Origin: Photobacterium sp. GJ3
GTDB taxonomy: Bacteria > Pseudomonadota > Gammaproteobacteria > Enterobacterales > Vibrionaceae
Reading direction: 5' to 3'
DNA: 64,000 bases
NCBI RefSeq assembly: GCF_018199995.1
Contig: NZ_CP073578.1
Location: 2,294,001 to 2,358,000 of the forward strand
This document shows, piece by piece, positions 1 to 9,187 of the stretch. Position 1 is the stretch's first letter, and each line of letters starts with the position of its first letter. The notes under the pieces were generated by a model, which saw only the letters and a program-made list of their open reading frames with translations, was not told the DNA's origin and did no database searches. A program made the position numbers and the translations under genes.

Positions 1-260
1 ACTCCGTAATCAAGATTTACGTCCTTACTGACTCCTAAATAAGGTCCGTTCAATGTTTTTCAAGCCTGAGATGGTAAATTTCTGGCTGTCTGGCTGAAAG
101 GTAGTCATTTGAATGCATCAGGTGCGATCCCCATCACTCAGTGCGGACCGATTGAGCCATCCCTTGTCAGGCTGCAGTCTTCTGCTTCGTTGTTTAGGGA
201 TACTCTTCTTCCGGTCAGACATCTATGATAAACAAGTCACTCTGAACAAATAGGCCGGGC

Positions 261-1133
261 ATGGATCAAGCACAGTGTAAATTTCTGATTGGGAATCGAT
301 TTCTTTTTACCCCGCACCACAACAGCCTGGTGGACAAGGCTCAGCCAGACACGACGATCCATCTGGGAATCAATGAAAGCAAAGCGCTGAGCCTGCTGGT
401 TCAGGAACCAGGGACCATCATTTCCCGCCAGCGAATGCATGACTTTATCTGGCGGGAACAAGGGTTTGAAGTGGATGACTCCAGTTTGACCCAAGCCATT
501 TCGACGCTGCGGAAATATTTGCAGGATTCAACCCGTGCGCCGGTGTTCATCAAAACCGTGCCCAAGCATGGCTACCAGATGATTGCTGAAATTGATCGGC
601 TGGATAGCATCCCTGAGCCAGCACATGTCCTGATATCTGAGCCACAACAAGTCGAAGTCATTGAAAATCTGCCGGATTCTGCACAACCGCTTCATGCAGA
701 GTCTCCACCTCCCGCAAGCAGTCCTGCGGTGCTCATCCCGACGACACAGGCCAATTCGCCATTGCGGCGTCATATGATCAGCGGTCTGGCTGCTTTATTG
801 CTCTGCCTTCTTCTTCCGCTATGGGCATATTTTACATCGCCGCCAACATCCAGCGCTTTCTCTCCTGCACTTACCGTCGGCAACATACCAGTGCTTACGC
901 CCAGCCATGATCGGATACCTGAGTCCTGGTATCCCCTGATCCGGCAATGTCTTGCTCCGTACGAGCAACAGACATCAGACAAACCACTTCCGGTCAAAGC
1001 TGTGGTGACAGGCGGGGAGCACAATCAACTTTGGATCAATCTGATTTTCAGTCCTTCAGATTATCAGGACAACATGACCCTGACCATCGTGACGCTGAAC
1101 CGACACAAGGAGCAACCATGCCGCATCCAGTAA
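261..1133 (+). CDS. toxR: ToxR transmembrane transcriptional regulator
   Basis: Inner-membrane, DNA-binding virulence and porin regulator. The protein has 290 residues. An OmpR-type winged helix covers roughly residues 30-110 and carries the ToxR hallmark stretch WREQGFEVDDSSLTQAIST. A Pro/Ser/Ala-rich linker follows, then one membrane segment near residues 173-192 and a periplasmic domain of about 95 residues. That domain has two cysteines (about C230 and C287), matching the pair that forms a disulphide in Vibrio cholerae ToxR. The reading frame overlaps toxS by 16 bases, so the two are translationally coupled. Known ToxR proteins control OmpU/OmpT porins, and an OmpU-like porin gene lies 6.6 kb away. 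The ribosome binding site before the ATG is weak. Confidence 0.95.
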   Translation: MDQAQCKFLIGNRFLFTPHHNSLVDKAQPDTTIHLGINESKALSLLVQEPGTIISRQRMHDFIWREQGFEVDDSSLTQAISTLRKYLQDSTRAPVFIKTVPKHGYQMIAEIDRLDSIPEPAHVLISEPQQVEVIENLPDSAQPLHAESPPPASSPAVLIPTTQANSPLRRHMISGLAALLLCLLLPLWAYFTSPPTSSAFSPALTVGNIPVLTPSHDRIPESWYPLIRQCLAPYEQQTSDKPLPVKAVVTGGEHNQLWINLIFSPSDYQDNMTLTIVTLNRHKEQPCRIQ

Positions 1134-1669
1134 CGAAAAAAACGGTGAGATTCAGTCTGTACTGGCTCTTCATTGGCACTGTGCTCATACTGGTCGCACT
1201 GGGCAGCCTCTATTATTCCTTTCTGAGTGACCACAAACTGGCGCGCTTTCTGATGGCTCACGACTGGACGTCTTCAACAGTGACACACGTGTCTTCCAAT
1301 GAATCACCCGGGCTGACAACCCTGAAACAAATGACCGAAAAGAATAATCTGATTTTCATGCCCAATCACACCTATTCAAGAGTGAGCCGGGTATCGATTA
1401 CCAATCGCGATGCTGCGAGGGTCCATCTGACCATTACCGAGTTTGGACAATGGGCGGTCAGCGGCGGGTATTTGCAAATCCGCCCCATCCACTTTAATGA
1501 AATGAAAACCGGCGATGAAACAGCCTTTAATGCAGCACAACTTGCGACCATCCGTACCTACTTTCAAATCAATGCGGAACAAAGCAACCAGATTGATATT
1601 CTGAACCAAAAGTCGGTGCTGCTGACGGGACTGAACACCCGATCTCAAGTATTAAACGCACTGCCGTAA
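1118..1669 (+). CDS. toxS: ToxS, periplasmic partner of ToxR
   Basis: ToxS stabilises ToxR by contacting its periplasmic domain. The start at 1118 has an AAGGAG ribosome binding site 4 bases upstream and lies inside the end of toxR. The product has 183 residues, close to the usual 170-175 plus a longer N-terminus. One membrane anchor spans about residues 12-33. The periplasmic part keeps ToxS signatures such as TYSRVS, ITEFGQW and a C-terminal QIDILNQKSVLLTGL. A frame open upstream (from 947) is the toxR shadow and is not the start. Confidence 0.93.
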   Translation: MPHPVTKKTVRFSLYWLFIGTVLILVALGSLYYSFLSDHKLARFLMAHDWTSSTVTHVSSNESPGLTTLKQMTEKNNLIFMPNHTYSRVSRVSITNRDAARVHLTITEFGQWAVSGGYLQIRPIHFNEMKTGDETAFNAAQLATIRTYFQINAEQSNQIDILNQKSVLLTGLNTRSQVLNALP

Positions 1670-1713
1670 TGCTGTTACGGCAGCCACCGCTCAGTTGAAA
1701 GCGGGCCATAAAA

Positions 1714-1737
1714 AAACCGACGTGGTCACGTCGGTTT
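1714..1737. terminator. Bidirectional terminator between toxS and recR
   Basis: An inverted repeat (ACCGACGTG, two-base loop, CACGTCGGT, extended by A/T pairs) lies between the convergent toxS and recR genes. It has an A run on the left and TTTCTT on the right, so it can end transcription in both directions. Confidence 0.85.
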
Positions 1738-1770
1738 CTTCGTTGAAATGCATGGCAGGTATACCGGGGG

Positions 1771-2373
1771 TCAGTAAAGTCTTTGCCGTCCGGCCAGAGA
1801 ATGAGACAACGTTGTCCCATCCACCAACTCCAGTTCCCCGCCCACAGGTACACCATGAGCAATCCGGCTGGCCGGGACCTGATAAGCCTGACAAAGCTCT
1901 GCGATGAAATGCGCGGTGGCCTCCCCTTCAACCGTTGGGTTGGTCGCAAGGATCAGCTCAGCAATCGTCTCATTCTGTAACCGGTATTCCAGAACATCCA
2001 GACCGATGTCGCTCGGACCAATGCCGTCCAGCGGAGACAAGTGGCCCATCAGCACAAAATAACGGCCGGAAAACTGCCCTGTGGCCTCGACGGCCATAAT
2101 ATCTGCCGGGCTCTCGACCACACAGATCTGGCCACTTTCCTGCCGCCTCGGATTGTCGCAGATGGCACACACGTCTTCTTCCGTAAACGTACGGCAATCC
2201 CGGCAGTGTCCGATTTCCGTCATGGCTTTACCCAGCACATCGGCCAGCTGCAAACCACCCTGACGGTTACGCTGCAACAGGCTGAATGCCATACGCTGCG
2301 CTGATTTTGGCCCGACGCCGGGCAAACAGCGCAGCGCGTCCATCAACTGCTCAAGTAACGGACTGGTACGCAT
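1771..2373 (-). CDS. recR: Recombination protein RecR
   Basis: RecR works with RecO and RecF to load RecA on gapped DNA. The protein has 200 residues, the family's normal length. It has an N-terminal helix-hairpin-helix region ([16 protein letters not shown]), a four-cysteine zinc finger (CRDC...CAIC, about residues 57-72) and a Toprim domain beginning near [13 protein letters not shown]. It follows ybaB by 3 bases, the order found across gamma-proteobacteria (dnaX-ybaB-recR). Confidence 0.97.
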   Translation of the reverse strand: MRTSPLLEQLMDALRCLPGVGPKSAQRMAFSLLQRNRQGGLQLADVLGKAMTEIGHCRDCRTFTEEDVCAICDNPRRQESGQICVVESPADIMAVEATGQFSGRYFVLMGHLSPLDGIGPSDIGLDVLEYRLQNETIAELILATNPTVEGEATAHFIAELCQAYQVPASRIAHGVPVGGELELVDGTTLSHSLAGRQRLY

Positions 2374-2376
2374 TGA

Positions 2377-2706
2377 TTAGAAAGGCATCTTAAAGCCAGC
2401 AGGCAGGTTCATCCCGCCGGTCACGCTGGCCATTTTTTCTTTCTGCGCTTCTTCAATGCGACGGGCAGCATCATTGAATGCTGCTGCAATCAGATCTTCC
2501 AACATCTCTTTGTCGTCTTCCATCAGGCTGTCATCCAGCTCAACACGACGCACGCTGTGGCTGCCGGTCAGCGTGACCTTCACCATGCCAGCACCGGATT
2601 CACCAGTGACTTCCATGTTCGCGATTTCTTCTTGCATCTGCTGCATGCGCTCTTGCATTTGCTGCGCCTGCTTCATCATGTTCGCCATACCACCTTTACC
2701 AAACAT
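2377..2706 (-). CDS. ybaB: YbaB/EbfC family nucleoid-associated protein
   Basis: Small dimeric DNA-binding protein of 109 residues, typical for YbaB/EbfC. It starts [19 protein letters not shown] and has the conserved glycine-rich [14 protein letters not shown] segment. It lies between dnaX and recR in the standard operon, with AGAGAGAAG as ribosome binding site. Confidence 0.96.
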   Translation of the reverse strand: MFGKGGMANMMKQAQQMQERMQQMQEEIANMEVTGESGAGMVKVTLTGSHSVRRVELDDSLMEDDKEMLEDLIAAAFNDAARRIEEAQKEKMASVTGGMNLPAGFKMPF

Positions 2707-2734
2707 ATCTTCTCTCTCTATGGGTCTGGTTCAT

Positions 2735-4831
2735 TTAAACGGGTCTTACGCTCTCTTCATCCAGCACAGCACTGAACCGCTGGCAAATAAAGGTCACGTT
2801 CGGATCCTGCTGCAGACTGGCTTTAGCCTGATCCAGTTTTTGCTGATAAATAAACTCACGCCATTCCAGCGGCGTTCGTCCATATTCACTTGGCTCTATC
2901 TGTAATTCTATCTCTTGTCCCATCATCTCAGCCAGTGCTGAGGTCAGCTGCATTCGTGCTTTTTGTGTATCCAGATGCTGCTGGGACGCGCGCAAGTGTA
3001 GTGTCAGGCGCGGACCATCCTGCTCCAGTGCAGAATTCAGTGCGAGCTGCTGAACCAGTCGATCCACATTCAACCGATCCGCCATATCCGACCAACTATC
3101 CTGCTTTGCTGCCTCGGTGACAAGTTGTTTTACCATCTCCGGCGTCTTTTCATGCGCCAGAGCCTGCTTCATTTCAGTGGGTGCAATCGACGCCGTTTCC
3201 TGAACGCTTTCGTCCGGCTGGAACATCGGCTGCCATTGATACGCTTCAGGCTTTTCCGGTTCTGTATTGTGTTGCTCCGGCGCCGTCGCTTGCCCTGCAG
3301 CAGGAACACGTCGGCCAGCATGCTGGCTGCTGATGCGTTCAAGGACATTGGATGCCGGTTTTTTGACCGGCGCCGGATCAATCTTTTTTGGCGTTGTTTC
3401 CTGTCCGCGTTTCGCCTGACTGCGAAGGCGGTTTCGGACTGCAAGCAGCCCGGATGCAGGGGATGCCGATGGTGCTTGTAGCGCTGGCGCAGTTTCCTGC
3501 ACCGGAGCCGACGGATGTGATTCCACAGGTTGCGCATGTGGCGCCTGATCCTGCGGGACAGGACTCACAGCTGCTGCTTGCTCGATCATTTCCCGCGCCG
3601 GAGCCACTTCACTCGGCTGTGGCATCTCAGCCGGCGCCTTTGCAGGCGCTTGACCGGTCGTCGACGGGCCGGTTTGCGGCTGGACGGCCCGAGGCGCAGG
3701 TGCAGCGGAAGGAACCGCTACAGCCTGTGGCGTCAGATGCCCGGCAGCCACCGGACGAAATGCCAGCATACGCAGCATCACCATTTCCAGGCCCGTTCTG
3801 CCATCGGGTGCCAGTGGCAAATCCTGCCGGCCCTGAAGCGCAATCTGATAATGCAACTGAACATCTTGCGGCGGCATCACCTTACTGAGCTGAACAATGC
3901 GCTCAGCATCCGGTAACGTGCTGTCCAGCGACGCAGGCAAGACCTGATACATTGCCACGCGGTGTAACTGCGACGCCATTTCCGAAAGCAAGCTGTCCCA
4001 AGCAACGCCAACTGAGGCCAGTTCAGCCAGACAGGCCATCGCAGGCTCTGCCTGCCCTTCAGCCATGGCTTCGAGCAGATACAGCGCCTGTTCTGTATTC
4101 AGGGTGCCCAGCATACCAGACACGGTTTCCTGCGTGACCTGACCATTGCCCAGCGCAATCGCCTGATCCGTCAGACTGAGTGCATCCCGCATACTGCCTT
4201 CCGCAGCCCGGGCGATCTGGCTCAGTGCCTTCGCTTCAAACGATACAATTTCTTCTTGCAGCACGTGCGCCAGCTGTTGCTGAATTTGCGTTTGATCCAG
4301 GTGCTTTAAATGAAATTGCAGGCAGCGCGATAAAATGGTGACCGGCAGTTTCTGCGGGTCTGTTGTGGCGAGAATAAACTTCACATGTTCCGGCGGCTCT
4401 TCCAGCGTTTTGAGCAACGCATTAAAGCTGTGACGGGACAACATGTGTACTTCATCAATCAGGTACACTTTAAAGCGCCCGCGGGCAGGTTTGTACTGAA
4501 CATTGTCCAGCAGTTCGCGGGTATCTTCGACTTTCGTCCGGGAAGCAGCGTCAATCTCTAACAAATCGACAAACCGGCCCTGATCAATTTCCTGGCAGGT
4601 GTGACACTGGCCACACGGGGTGGCCGTAATGCCCTGCTCGCAGTTCAGCCCTTTGGCAAACAAACGGGCAATCGTGGTTTTACCGACACCACGGGTTCCA
4701 CTCAACAGATAAGCATGATGAAGTCGGTTATGTGTCAGCGCATTCGCCAGCGCCGTCAGGACATGGGATTGGCCCACCACATCTTCAAAGCGATGCGGCC
4801 GCCATTTTCGTGCCAGAACCTGATAACTCAT
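2735..4831 (-). CDS. dnaX: DNA polymerase III subunits gamma and tau
   Basis: Clamp-loader ATPase of the replicative polymerase. The chosen ATG at 4831 gives the family start MSYQVLARKWRP, with TAGGA nine bases upstream; a TTG nine bases earlier is in frame but unlikely. Tau is about 698 residues. Visible are the Walker A motif GTRGVGKT, a four-cysteine zinc module (CEQGITATPCGQCHTC), the DEVHMLS box and sensor 1 LATTDPQ. A long Pro/Ala/Gln-rich linker and the tau C-terminal domain follow. A conserved slippery heptamer in the linker should yield the shorter gamma form. Confidence 0.97.
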   Translation of the reverse strand: MSYQVLARKWRPHRFEDVVGQSHVLTALANALTHNRLHHAYLLSGTRGVGKTTIARLFAKGLNCEQGITATPCGQCHTCQEIDQGRFVDLLEIDAASRTKVEDTRELLDNVQYKPARGRFKVYLIDEVHMLSRHSFNALLKTLEEPPEHVKFILATTDPQKLPVTILSRCLQFHLKHLDQTQIQQQLAHVLQEEIVSFEAKALSQIARAAEGSMRDALSLTDQAIALGNGQVTQETVSGMLGTLNTEQALYLLEAMAEGQAEPAMACLAELASVGVAWDSLLSEMASQLHRVAMYQVLPASLDSTLPDAERIVQLSKVMPPQDVQLHYQIALQGRQDLPLAPDGRTGLEMVMLRMLAFRPVAAGHLTPQAVAVPSAAPAPRAVQPQTGPSTTGQAPAKAPAEMPQPSEVAPAREMIEQAAAVSPVPQDQAPHAQPVESHPSAPVQETAPALQAPSASPASGLLAVRNRLRSQAKRGQETTPKKIDPAPVKKPASNVLERISSQHAGRRVPAAGQATAPEQHNTEPEKPEAYQWQPMFQPDESVQETASIAPTEMKQALAHEKTPEMVKQLVTEAAKQDSWSDMADRLNVDRLVQQLALNSALEQDGPRLTLHLRASQQHLDTQKARMQLTSALAEMMGQEIELQIEPSEYGRTPLEWREFIYQQKLDQAKASLQQDPNVTFICQRFSAVLDEESVRPV
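3378..3389 (-). promoter_or_regulatory. Programmed -1 ribosomal frameshift site of dnaX
   Basis: On the minus strand the heptamer A AAA AAG is placed in frame exactly as in E. coli dnaX (zero frame CCA AAA AAG). After a -1 slip the next codons are GAT and TGA, so translation stops at once and gives gamma of about 484 residues. An AGGA element lies about ten bases upstream. A 6-bp stem (GCCGGT, loop, ACCGGC) lies just downstream, in place of the E. coli stimulators. Confidence 0.85.
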
Positions 4832-5020
4832 GGTGTTCAATCCTACAGAATTCGATCATTCAGCCTTATCAAAATTCTGACTGAATCCAGTCGGCCATGC
4901 TAGCACAGCGAGAAAAGTGGCGCGAGAGAACTCAAAGGGAGTTTGTCTTGATCGGCGTGTCATTGATACCATTTTGACCAATCAAGACATCCTCCCAAAA
5001 GGCTGAGCGAAAACGTGTGA

Positions 5021-5581
5021 TTAGTGGCCGTCGAAATCGCAGATACTGAAGACGTTCAGGCCCAAATCGCGCAAACGCTGCTGACCGCCGATCTCCGGCA
5101 GATTAATCACAAATGCAGCGTCCTCAACAATCCCGCCCAGACGACGCACCAGCTTGGTCGTCGCCTCGATGGTTCCACCCGTCGCGAGCAAGTCATCGAC
5201 CAGCAGCACTTTGTCACCTTCAACAATCGCATCGGTGTGAATCTGCAGCGTATCCTGACCATATTCCAGATCATAACTTTCGCTGATCACCGCCCGCGGT
5301 AATTTGCCCGGTTTACGCACAGGCACAAAGCCGACTCCCAGCGCCAGCGCCAGTGGTGCGCCAAACAGGAAACCACGCGCCTCAGTGCCCACGACTTTGG
5401 TGATCCCTTTATCGCTGAACTGCTGATGGAGAATCTGCATCGTCGCGCGGTACGCTTCAGGAATTTCCATCAGGCTGGTGACATCACGAAACAGAATGCC
5501 GGGTTTCGGATAATCCGGAATCGTTTTGATGCTGTTTTTAATCAGGCTGAAGTCGTCTTGAACAGTTTTTACTTGGCTCAT
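5021..5581 (-). CDS. apt: Adenine phosphoribosyltransferase
   Basis: Purine salvage enzyme that makes AMP from adenine and PRPP. The start at 5581 (MSQVKTVQ) gives 186 residues, close to E. coli Apt; the frame stays open upstream but has no homology there. Conserved blocks are [30 protein letters not shown], and the PRPP-binding loop [10 protein letters not shown] near residue 130. It lies upstream of dnaX on the same strand with its own intergenic space. Confidence 0.96.
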   Translation of the reverse strand: MSQVKTVQDDFSLIKNSIKTIPDYPKPGILFRDVTSLMEIPEAYRATMQILHQQFSDKGITKVVGTEARGFLFGAPLALALGVGFVPVRKPGKLPRAVISESYDLEYGQDTLQIHTDAIVEGDKVLLVDDLLATGGTIEATTKLVRRLGGIVEDAAFVINLPEIGGQQRLRDLGLNVFSICDFDGH

Positions 5582-5744
5582 AGTCTCTTCCGTCTGCGGC
5601 TTCACAGGCTGCAGGTTATTAACAAGAGTTCCGGACCATTTTGCATGGGTCACAGAAGCAGTTTAGGCGCAAATAGTAGTGATTTTTGACAAGAGGGGCA
5701 ACTTTCGGCCTGTAAACCAAGACACTGAACAACAGATCGGCTTC

Positions 5745-6128
5745 TCAGAGGCTGTTGGTTTCTCTGACGGGTAAACGGTTAAACCAGATCAAGAGTATGA
5801 CTGCAATCCCGAGCAGTAATCCTTTGACCCAAGCCAGAGGCACAAAATAAATCGACAACGCGAAACTGAGCACAATCGTCACATTCGCCCGTCGTTTGAC
5901 GGTACGGCTGACGGCACGATGCTGATGCCAGTTCTGTAAAACCGGACCAAAATGAGGATGTGTATTGAGCCAGTGATGGAGTCTGGGAGAGCCGCGCATA
6001 AAACACGCACTGGCCAGCAGAAGAAAGACGGTGGTGGGTAAAAGAGGAAGGAAAATACCCAAAATACCTAAGATAACGAAACACCAGCCGGAAACCAGCA
6101 ATAAGGTTCGCCAGATCAGTTGTTTCAC
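5745..6128 (-). CDS. ybaN: YbaN family (DUF454) inner membrane protein
   Basis: 127-residue membrane protein of the DUF454/YbaN family. It has an N-terminal hydrophobic pair (about residues 8-45) with the family motif GIFLPLLPTTVFLLLASACF. A basic region follows with RGSPRLHHWLNTHPHFGP and then a second membrane pair near the C-terminus. ybaN sits next to apt in many enterobacteria and vibrios. The molecular function is not known. Confidence 0.9.
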   Translation of the reverse strand: MKQLIWRTLLLVSGWCFVILGILGIFLPLLPTTVFLLLASACFMRGSPRLHHWLNTHPHFGPVLQNWHQHRAVSRTVKRRANVTIVLSFALSIYFVPLAWVKGLLLGIAVILLIWFNRLPVRETNSL

Positions 6129-6179
6129 ATTCCCTCTCTTTTACATTCAGCCTGATGCAGGCAACTTCTGACGGCAACC

Positions 6180-6296
6180 TTAGCTGCTGAGGATCCCCAG
6201 CCAAGTCAGGCTCGCAGGCAAAGTTGGCAGCAGCATTGCAATCAGGAAACCAATAAAGTACTTCAAATTATACGGTTCTTTGAAATCATGTTCCAT
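6180..6296 (-). CDS. Small membrane protein, 38 residues
   Basis: Short frame with ATG at 6296 and stop TAA at 6180-6182. A good ribosome binding site (AAGGAAG) lies six bases before the ATG. The peptide has a charged N-terminus (MEHDFKEPYNLKY) followed by about 22 hydrophobic residues (FIGFLIAMLLPTLPASLTWL). This is the pattern of a single-pass small inner membrane protein. It lies 50 bases upstream of ybaN on the same strand and may be co-transcribed with it. I do not recognise the family. Confidence 0.6.
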   Translation of the reverse strand: MEHDFKEPYNLKYFIGFLIAMLLPTLPASLTWLGILSS

Positions 6297-6504
6297 TTTA
6301 TCTTCCTTTTAGTCGGCTTAACGTGCTGAAAAGTCGTTAAAAGTGGCAATTCAGCCCCATAAAAACTGCCAAGCACTATAAAGCATTCGATAGTTAACAA
6401 AAACCGACAAAAAGAAGGGTTATTCTGCGCGTCCTTTGACTTATGTCATAACCAGCGGAGAAATTCAGCATAGACTGTGATCCAGTCTACAATGGAGCAT
6501 CTCG

Positions 6505-6867
6505 ATGAATAGTGAGTACCTGAAACAGCAATGTCTCCGGCTGGAGCAAGAGTATCAGTCGCTGTCGGCCTCGCTCTATGCCGCGTTGGAAAAACACCAC
6601 CGGCAAACGCAGCCCGAATCCACAACCGCTGACTGTACGATCAACGAACTGCTGAAGTTCACAACCCTGAGCGCCGATCCTCAGCTCCGCCAGCATGCCC
6701 ACCGGCTTGAAGCCATCGATGCCGCTTTATGTGCTATCCGACTGGATCTCTACGGGATCTGTGCCGACTGCGAAGAGCCCATCGAATCCGAGGTTCTGGC
6801 TGCCGATCCGGCACAGCCGCGTTGCCGCCAATGCCAGTCACACAGTAAATATCATCACCAGCGCTGA
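6505..6867 (+). CDS. DksA/TraR-type C4 zinc-finger protein
   Basis: 120-residue protein. Residues about 1-60 are predicted helical, likely coiled coil. The C-terminus has a DksA/TraR four-cysteine zinc finger: LYGICADC, a spacer of about 20 residues, then CRQC. DksA/TraR proteins bind the RNA polymerase secondary channel. This one is shorter than DksA (about 150), and the tip acidic pair of DksA is not obvious, so its action on polymerase is uncertain. It is a single gene ending in its own terminator. Confidence 0.75.
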   Translation: MNSEYLKQQCLRLEQEYQSLSASLYAALEKHHRQTQPESTTADCTINELLKFTTLSADPQLRQHAHRLEAIDAALCAIRLDLYGICADCEEPIESEVLAADPAQPRCRQCQSHSKYHHQR

Positions 6868-6880
6868 AGCTCAGCGCTGG
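6858..6880. terminator. Hairpin at the end of the DksA/TraR-like gene
   Basis: Perfect 10-bp stem CCAGCGCTGA with loop AGC and TCAGCGCTGG. It includes the stop codon of the plus-strand gene and stands between two convergent genes. There is no strong T run. Confidence 0.6.
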
Positions 6881-6904
6881 TGTGGGCTGCCGCCCCCGTT
6901 TCAC

Positions 6905-7540
6905 TTAAGGCTGCGTCTGCGATTTCATCCAGGTCTGGAAAGCTGCTTTCTCTTCCGGTTGTGCTTTGCTGTACCAGAGTTTCAGCTGTGCCAGTGCATC
7001 ACCGGTCACTTCTACTTTGCCGCCCGCATCAACTTTGACGACGGCTTGCTGTAAATCGACAGCGTAGCCTTGCTCAAAGGTGATCCCGTTTTGGCGGTTA
7101 TATTCAGCAACCAATGCTTCCATATCGCTGAACGCGGCAAAGCCATCTCCTTTCAGCTCCGTAAAAGCAAGCGTGCGCTGGCTGCCGTCTTCTAACATCA
7201 GGGTCCATTCAGGATCGCGCTGAAAATAAGCCTGCGCCTGGCTGTAGGCAACCAGCGCCGGCAAGCTGATCTCAGCGTCCTGCGACGGCATCTCCAGCTC
7301 AAACAGATACGGACGGGTGGTATACATGGTATTCCGGCTACCGTTTTTGAGCTCTTTATCGTAACGGACAACAATCTGATGTTTTCCCGGTGTCAGTTCA
7401 ACCTCTGCTGCCTGAGACCAGAACGAGCCCTGCACCTGCTTTCCATCCACCACCAGAAGTTCAATGCCGTCGGTAACCGACAGCGTGGCCGCCTGCGCTT
7501 GCACCGCAAACAGGCTGGCCAGAAATATGATTTTTTTCAT
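6905..7540 (-). CDS. DUF2057 family periplasmic protein (YccT-like)
   Basis: 211-residue exported protein. The start at 7540 gives a clean signal peptide ([17 protein letters not shown], cleavage after AQA). The mature part begins [18 protein letters not shown] and has [13 protein letters not shown], the usual beginning of DUF2057/YccT proteins. It is of family length. Function is unknown; YccT of Salmonella has been linked to curli control. It lies downstream of the porin gene, separated from it by a terminator. Confidence 0.85.
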   Translation of the reverse strand: MKKIIFLASLFAVQAQAATLSVTDGIELLVVDGKQVQGSFWSQAAEVELTPGKHQIVVRYDKELKNGSRNTMYTTRPYLFELEMPSQDAEISLPALVAYSQAQAYFQRDPEWTLMLEDGSQRTLAFTELKGDGFAAFSDMEALVAEYNRQNGITFEQGYAVDLQQAVVKVDAGGKVEVTGDALAQLKLWYSKAQPEEKAAFQTWMKSQTQP

Positions 7541-7641
7541 CGCCAATCTTCTATTTGTTATCACTTCAACTGAAGCTGTCTATGCTGCCATAATCAAGCG
7601 GTCTGCAATAGCCCGCTCGCCGACAAAAAGACAAGATACAA

Positions 7642-7668
7642 AAAAGCCGCCCAAAAAAGGCGGCTTTT
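7642..7668. terminator. Rho-independent terminator after the porin gene
   Basis: Stem AAAAGCCGCC / GGCGGCTTTT with a 7-base loop just downstream of the porin stop codon. On the minus strand it ends in a T run. Confidence 0.9.
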
Positions 7669-7698
7669 GCAATCTCTGTATTCTGGAAAGAACCGTTC

Positions 7699-8634
7699 TT
7701 AGAACAGAACTTCCATACCAGCCACGTAGCCCAGGTCGTACTCTTTAACATCACCGTCAGCCCAGCCCAGTTCAGCATATAGCTTCACGTTGCTGTGCAG
7801 TTGGTGAGTGACGTTAGCGTAAACGTTGTTTGTTTCGTCAGCGTCAGCATAGACATAGCCCAGAGCAAAGGTATTTTTGCCCATGGTGTAAGAGCCTGCT
7901 GCTTCGATTACATCAGAATCACCAGCGTTATCAATATCTACATTACCGAAAGAAGCGGCCAGTGCTACTGCACCAAACACATACTCTGCTTCGATATTAT
8001 AGGCATTTACATCAGCACCAGTTTTGTTCATGTCAGTAATAACGTCTTCAGACGCATAGTAGTAACCACGAACATCCAGACCACCGAAACGTGCACCCAG
8101 ACGTGCATCAGTGATGCCGCCATTGTCGTTCGCATTGATGTCATGAGAAGCACCAAAGTAGAACTGACCGTTGTCATAAACGTATTTAACAACTTCGCTG
8201 CCCTGAGTTTTACCCAGATTCAGTTGCTCCAGACCCAGTTCGTAGTCTTTACCAATACCTGCATCATCAGTGATCAGGAACTGACGACCGAACGTCACAG
8301 TACCAAAGTCAGCGCCCTGGAAGCCCGCGTACAGTTCATCGTTGAAGAAATCTGTAGTATTGCCATTTGCATCAGTGTTTGACAAGTCAAAGCTCAGACC
8401 AGCAACTACGTTCAGGTTGTTGTTTACTGGAATAGTCGTGTTCAGCGTGATGTCACCATCATCCAGACGGATTGAAGGATCAGTATCTAGGCTTTTTTCA
8501 GTAATTTTTTTGGCGAACTGAACTTCAGCAGAACCTGACAGGTCAACCAGAACACCGTTCTGGTCCAGCAGGTTTACAGAAGCGTTTGCAGAGCCTGCAG
8601 CTAGTACAGATAGTGCAATTAGCGTTTTTTTCAT
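7699..8634 (-). CDS. OmpU-like general outer membrane porin
   Basis: 311-residue porin. The start at 8634 gives a signal peptide MKKTLIALSVLAAGSANA. The mature protein starts SVNLLDQNGVLVDLSGSAEV. Alternating beta strands with aromatic girdle residues and the C-terminal phenylalanine (GMEVLF) are typical of trimeric Gram-negative porins. Features such as GFQGADFGTVTFGRQF match OmpU/OmpL proteins of Vibrio and Photobacterium. The codon use is even and strongly biased, as in a highly expressed gene. ToxR control is likely by family knowledge but not shown here. Confidence 0.9.
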   Translation of the reverse strand: MKKTLIALSVLAAGSANASVNLLDQNGVLVDLSGSAEVQFAKKITEKSLDTDPSIRLDDGDITLNTTIPVNNNLNVVAGLSFDLSNTDANGNTTDFFNDELYAGFQGADFGTVTFGRQFLITDDAGIGKDYELGLEQLNLGKTQGSEVVKYVYDNGQFYFGASHDINANDNGGITDARLGARFGGLDVRGYYYASEDVITDMNKTGADVNAYNIEAEYVFGAVALAASFGNVDIDNAGDSDVIEAAGSYTMGKNTFALGYVYADADETNNVYANVTHQLHSNVKLYAELGWADGDVKEYDLGYVAGMEVLF

Positions 8635-9187
8635 GATATCCACTGCCTTTTCTTATGGATGGAATTCCTATTTCCAGAATCCCTTTTGCTTTTTTTATAT
8701 CCCTTCCCGGCATACTTGGCTTCACACCTGTTTTTTGGTGAAAAGCACGCCATGCCAGAATGGCGTAACTTGCGAGACTCATCCTGACAGAGATTTTATT
8801 GTGATGTCAAATTCTCGCATTGTAACAACACGCTTTTATTACAACCTTTAAATTCAATCACTTAAACAAAAAACACAACAAAAAACTTACATACCCATAC
8901 ATATCACATGGAATTTAATGGTTACTTAATAGCGATAAAATACAAAATAATTCACTAAAAAACAGGAATTAAGAAACCAAAAATAAAAAACAAAGGACCA
9001 AAACACCAAAAGACACCAAATAAAACACCAAAGCAATCCAAACGCACACTGTATTAAATCCGGGTTCAATCTTATTTCGTGAGGAAAATCTCATTTCAAA
9101 TCAAAACTGCCGAAGTCACAGGCAAACCACACCCTGACCGAGCATCGTGTTATAATGTATTTCCCTGCCCAGATTAAGTTTCAACCC
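8635..9187. other. AT-rich divergent intergenic region, porin / dinG
   Basis: About 550 bases without a gene, AT-rich with many A tracts (8840-9060). It must hold the porin promoter and any ToxR or OmpR sites; I could not fix a consensus site. A TATAAT at 9151-9156 is a good -10 box for dinG and overlaps a spurious upstream ATG at 9155. Confidence 0.6.

Noticed and set aside
2456..4903. Several long plus-strand frames across recR, ybaB and dnaX
   Set aside because: They are antisense shadows of well-identified minus-strand genes.
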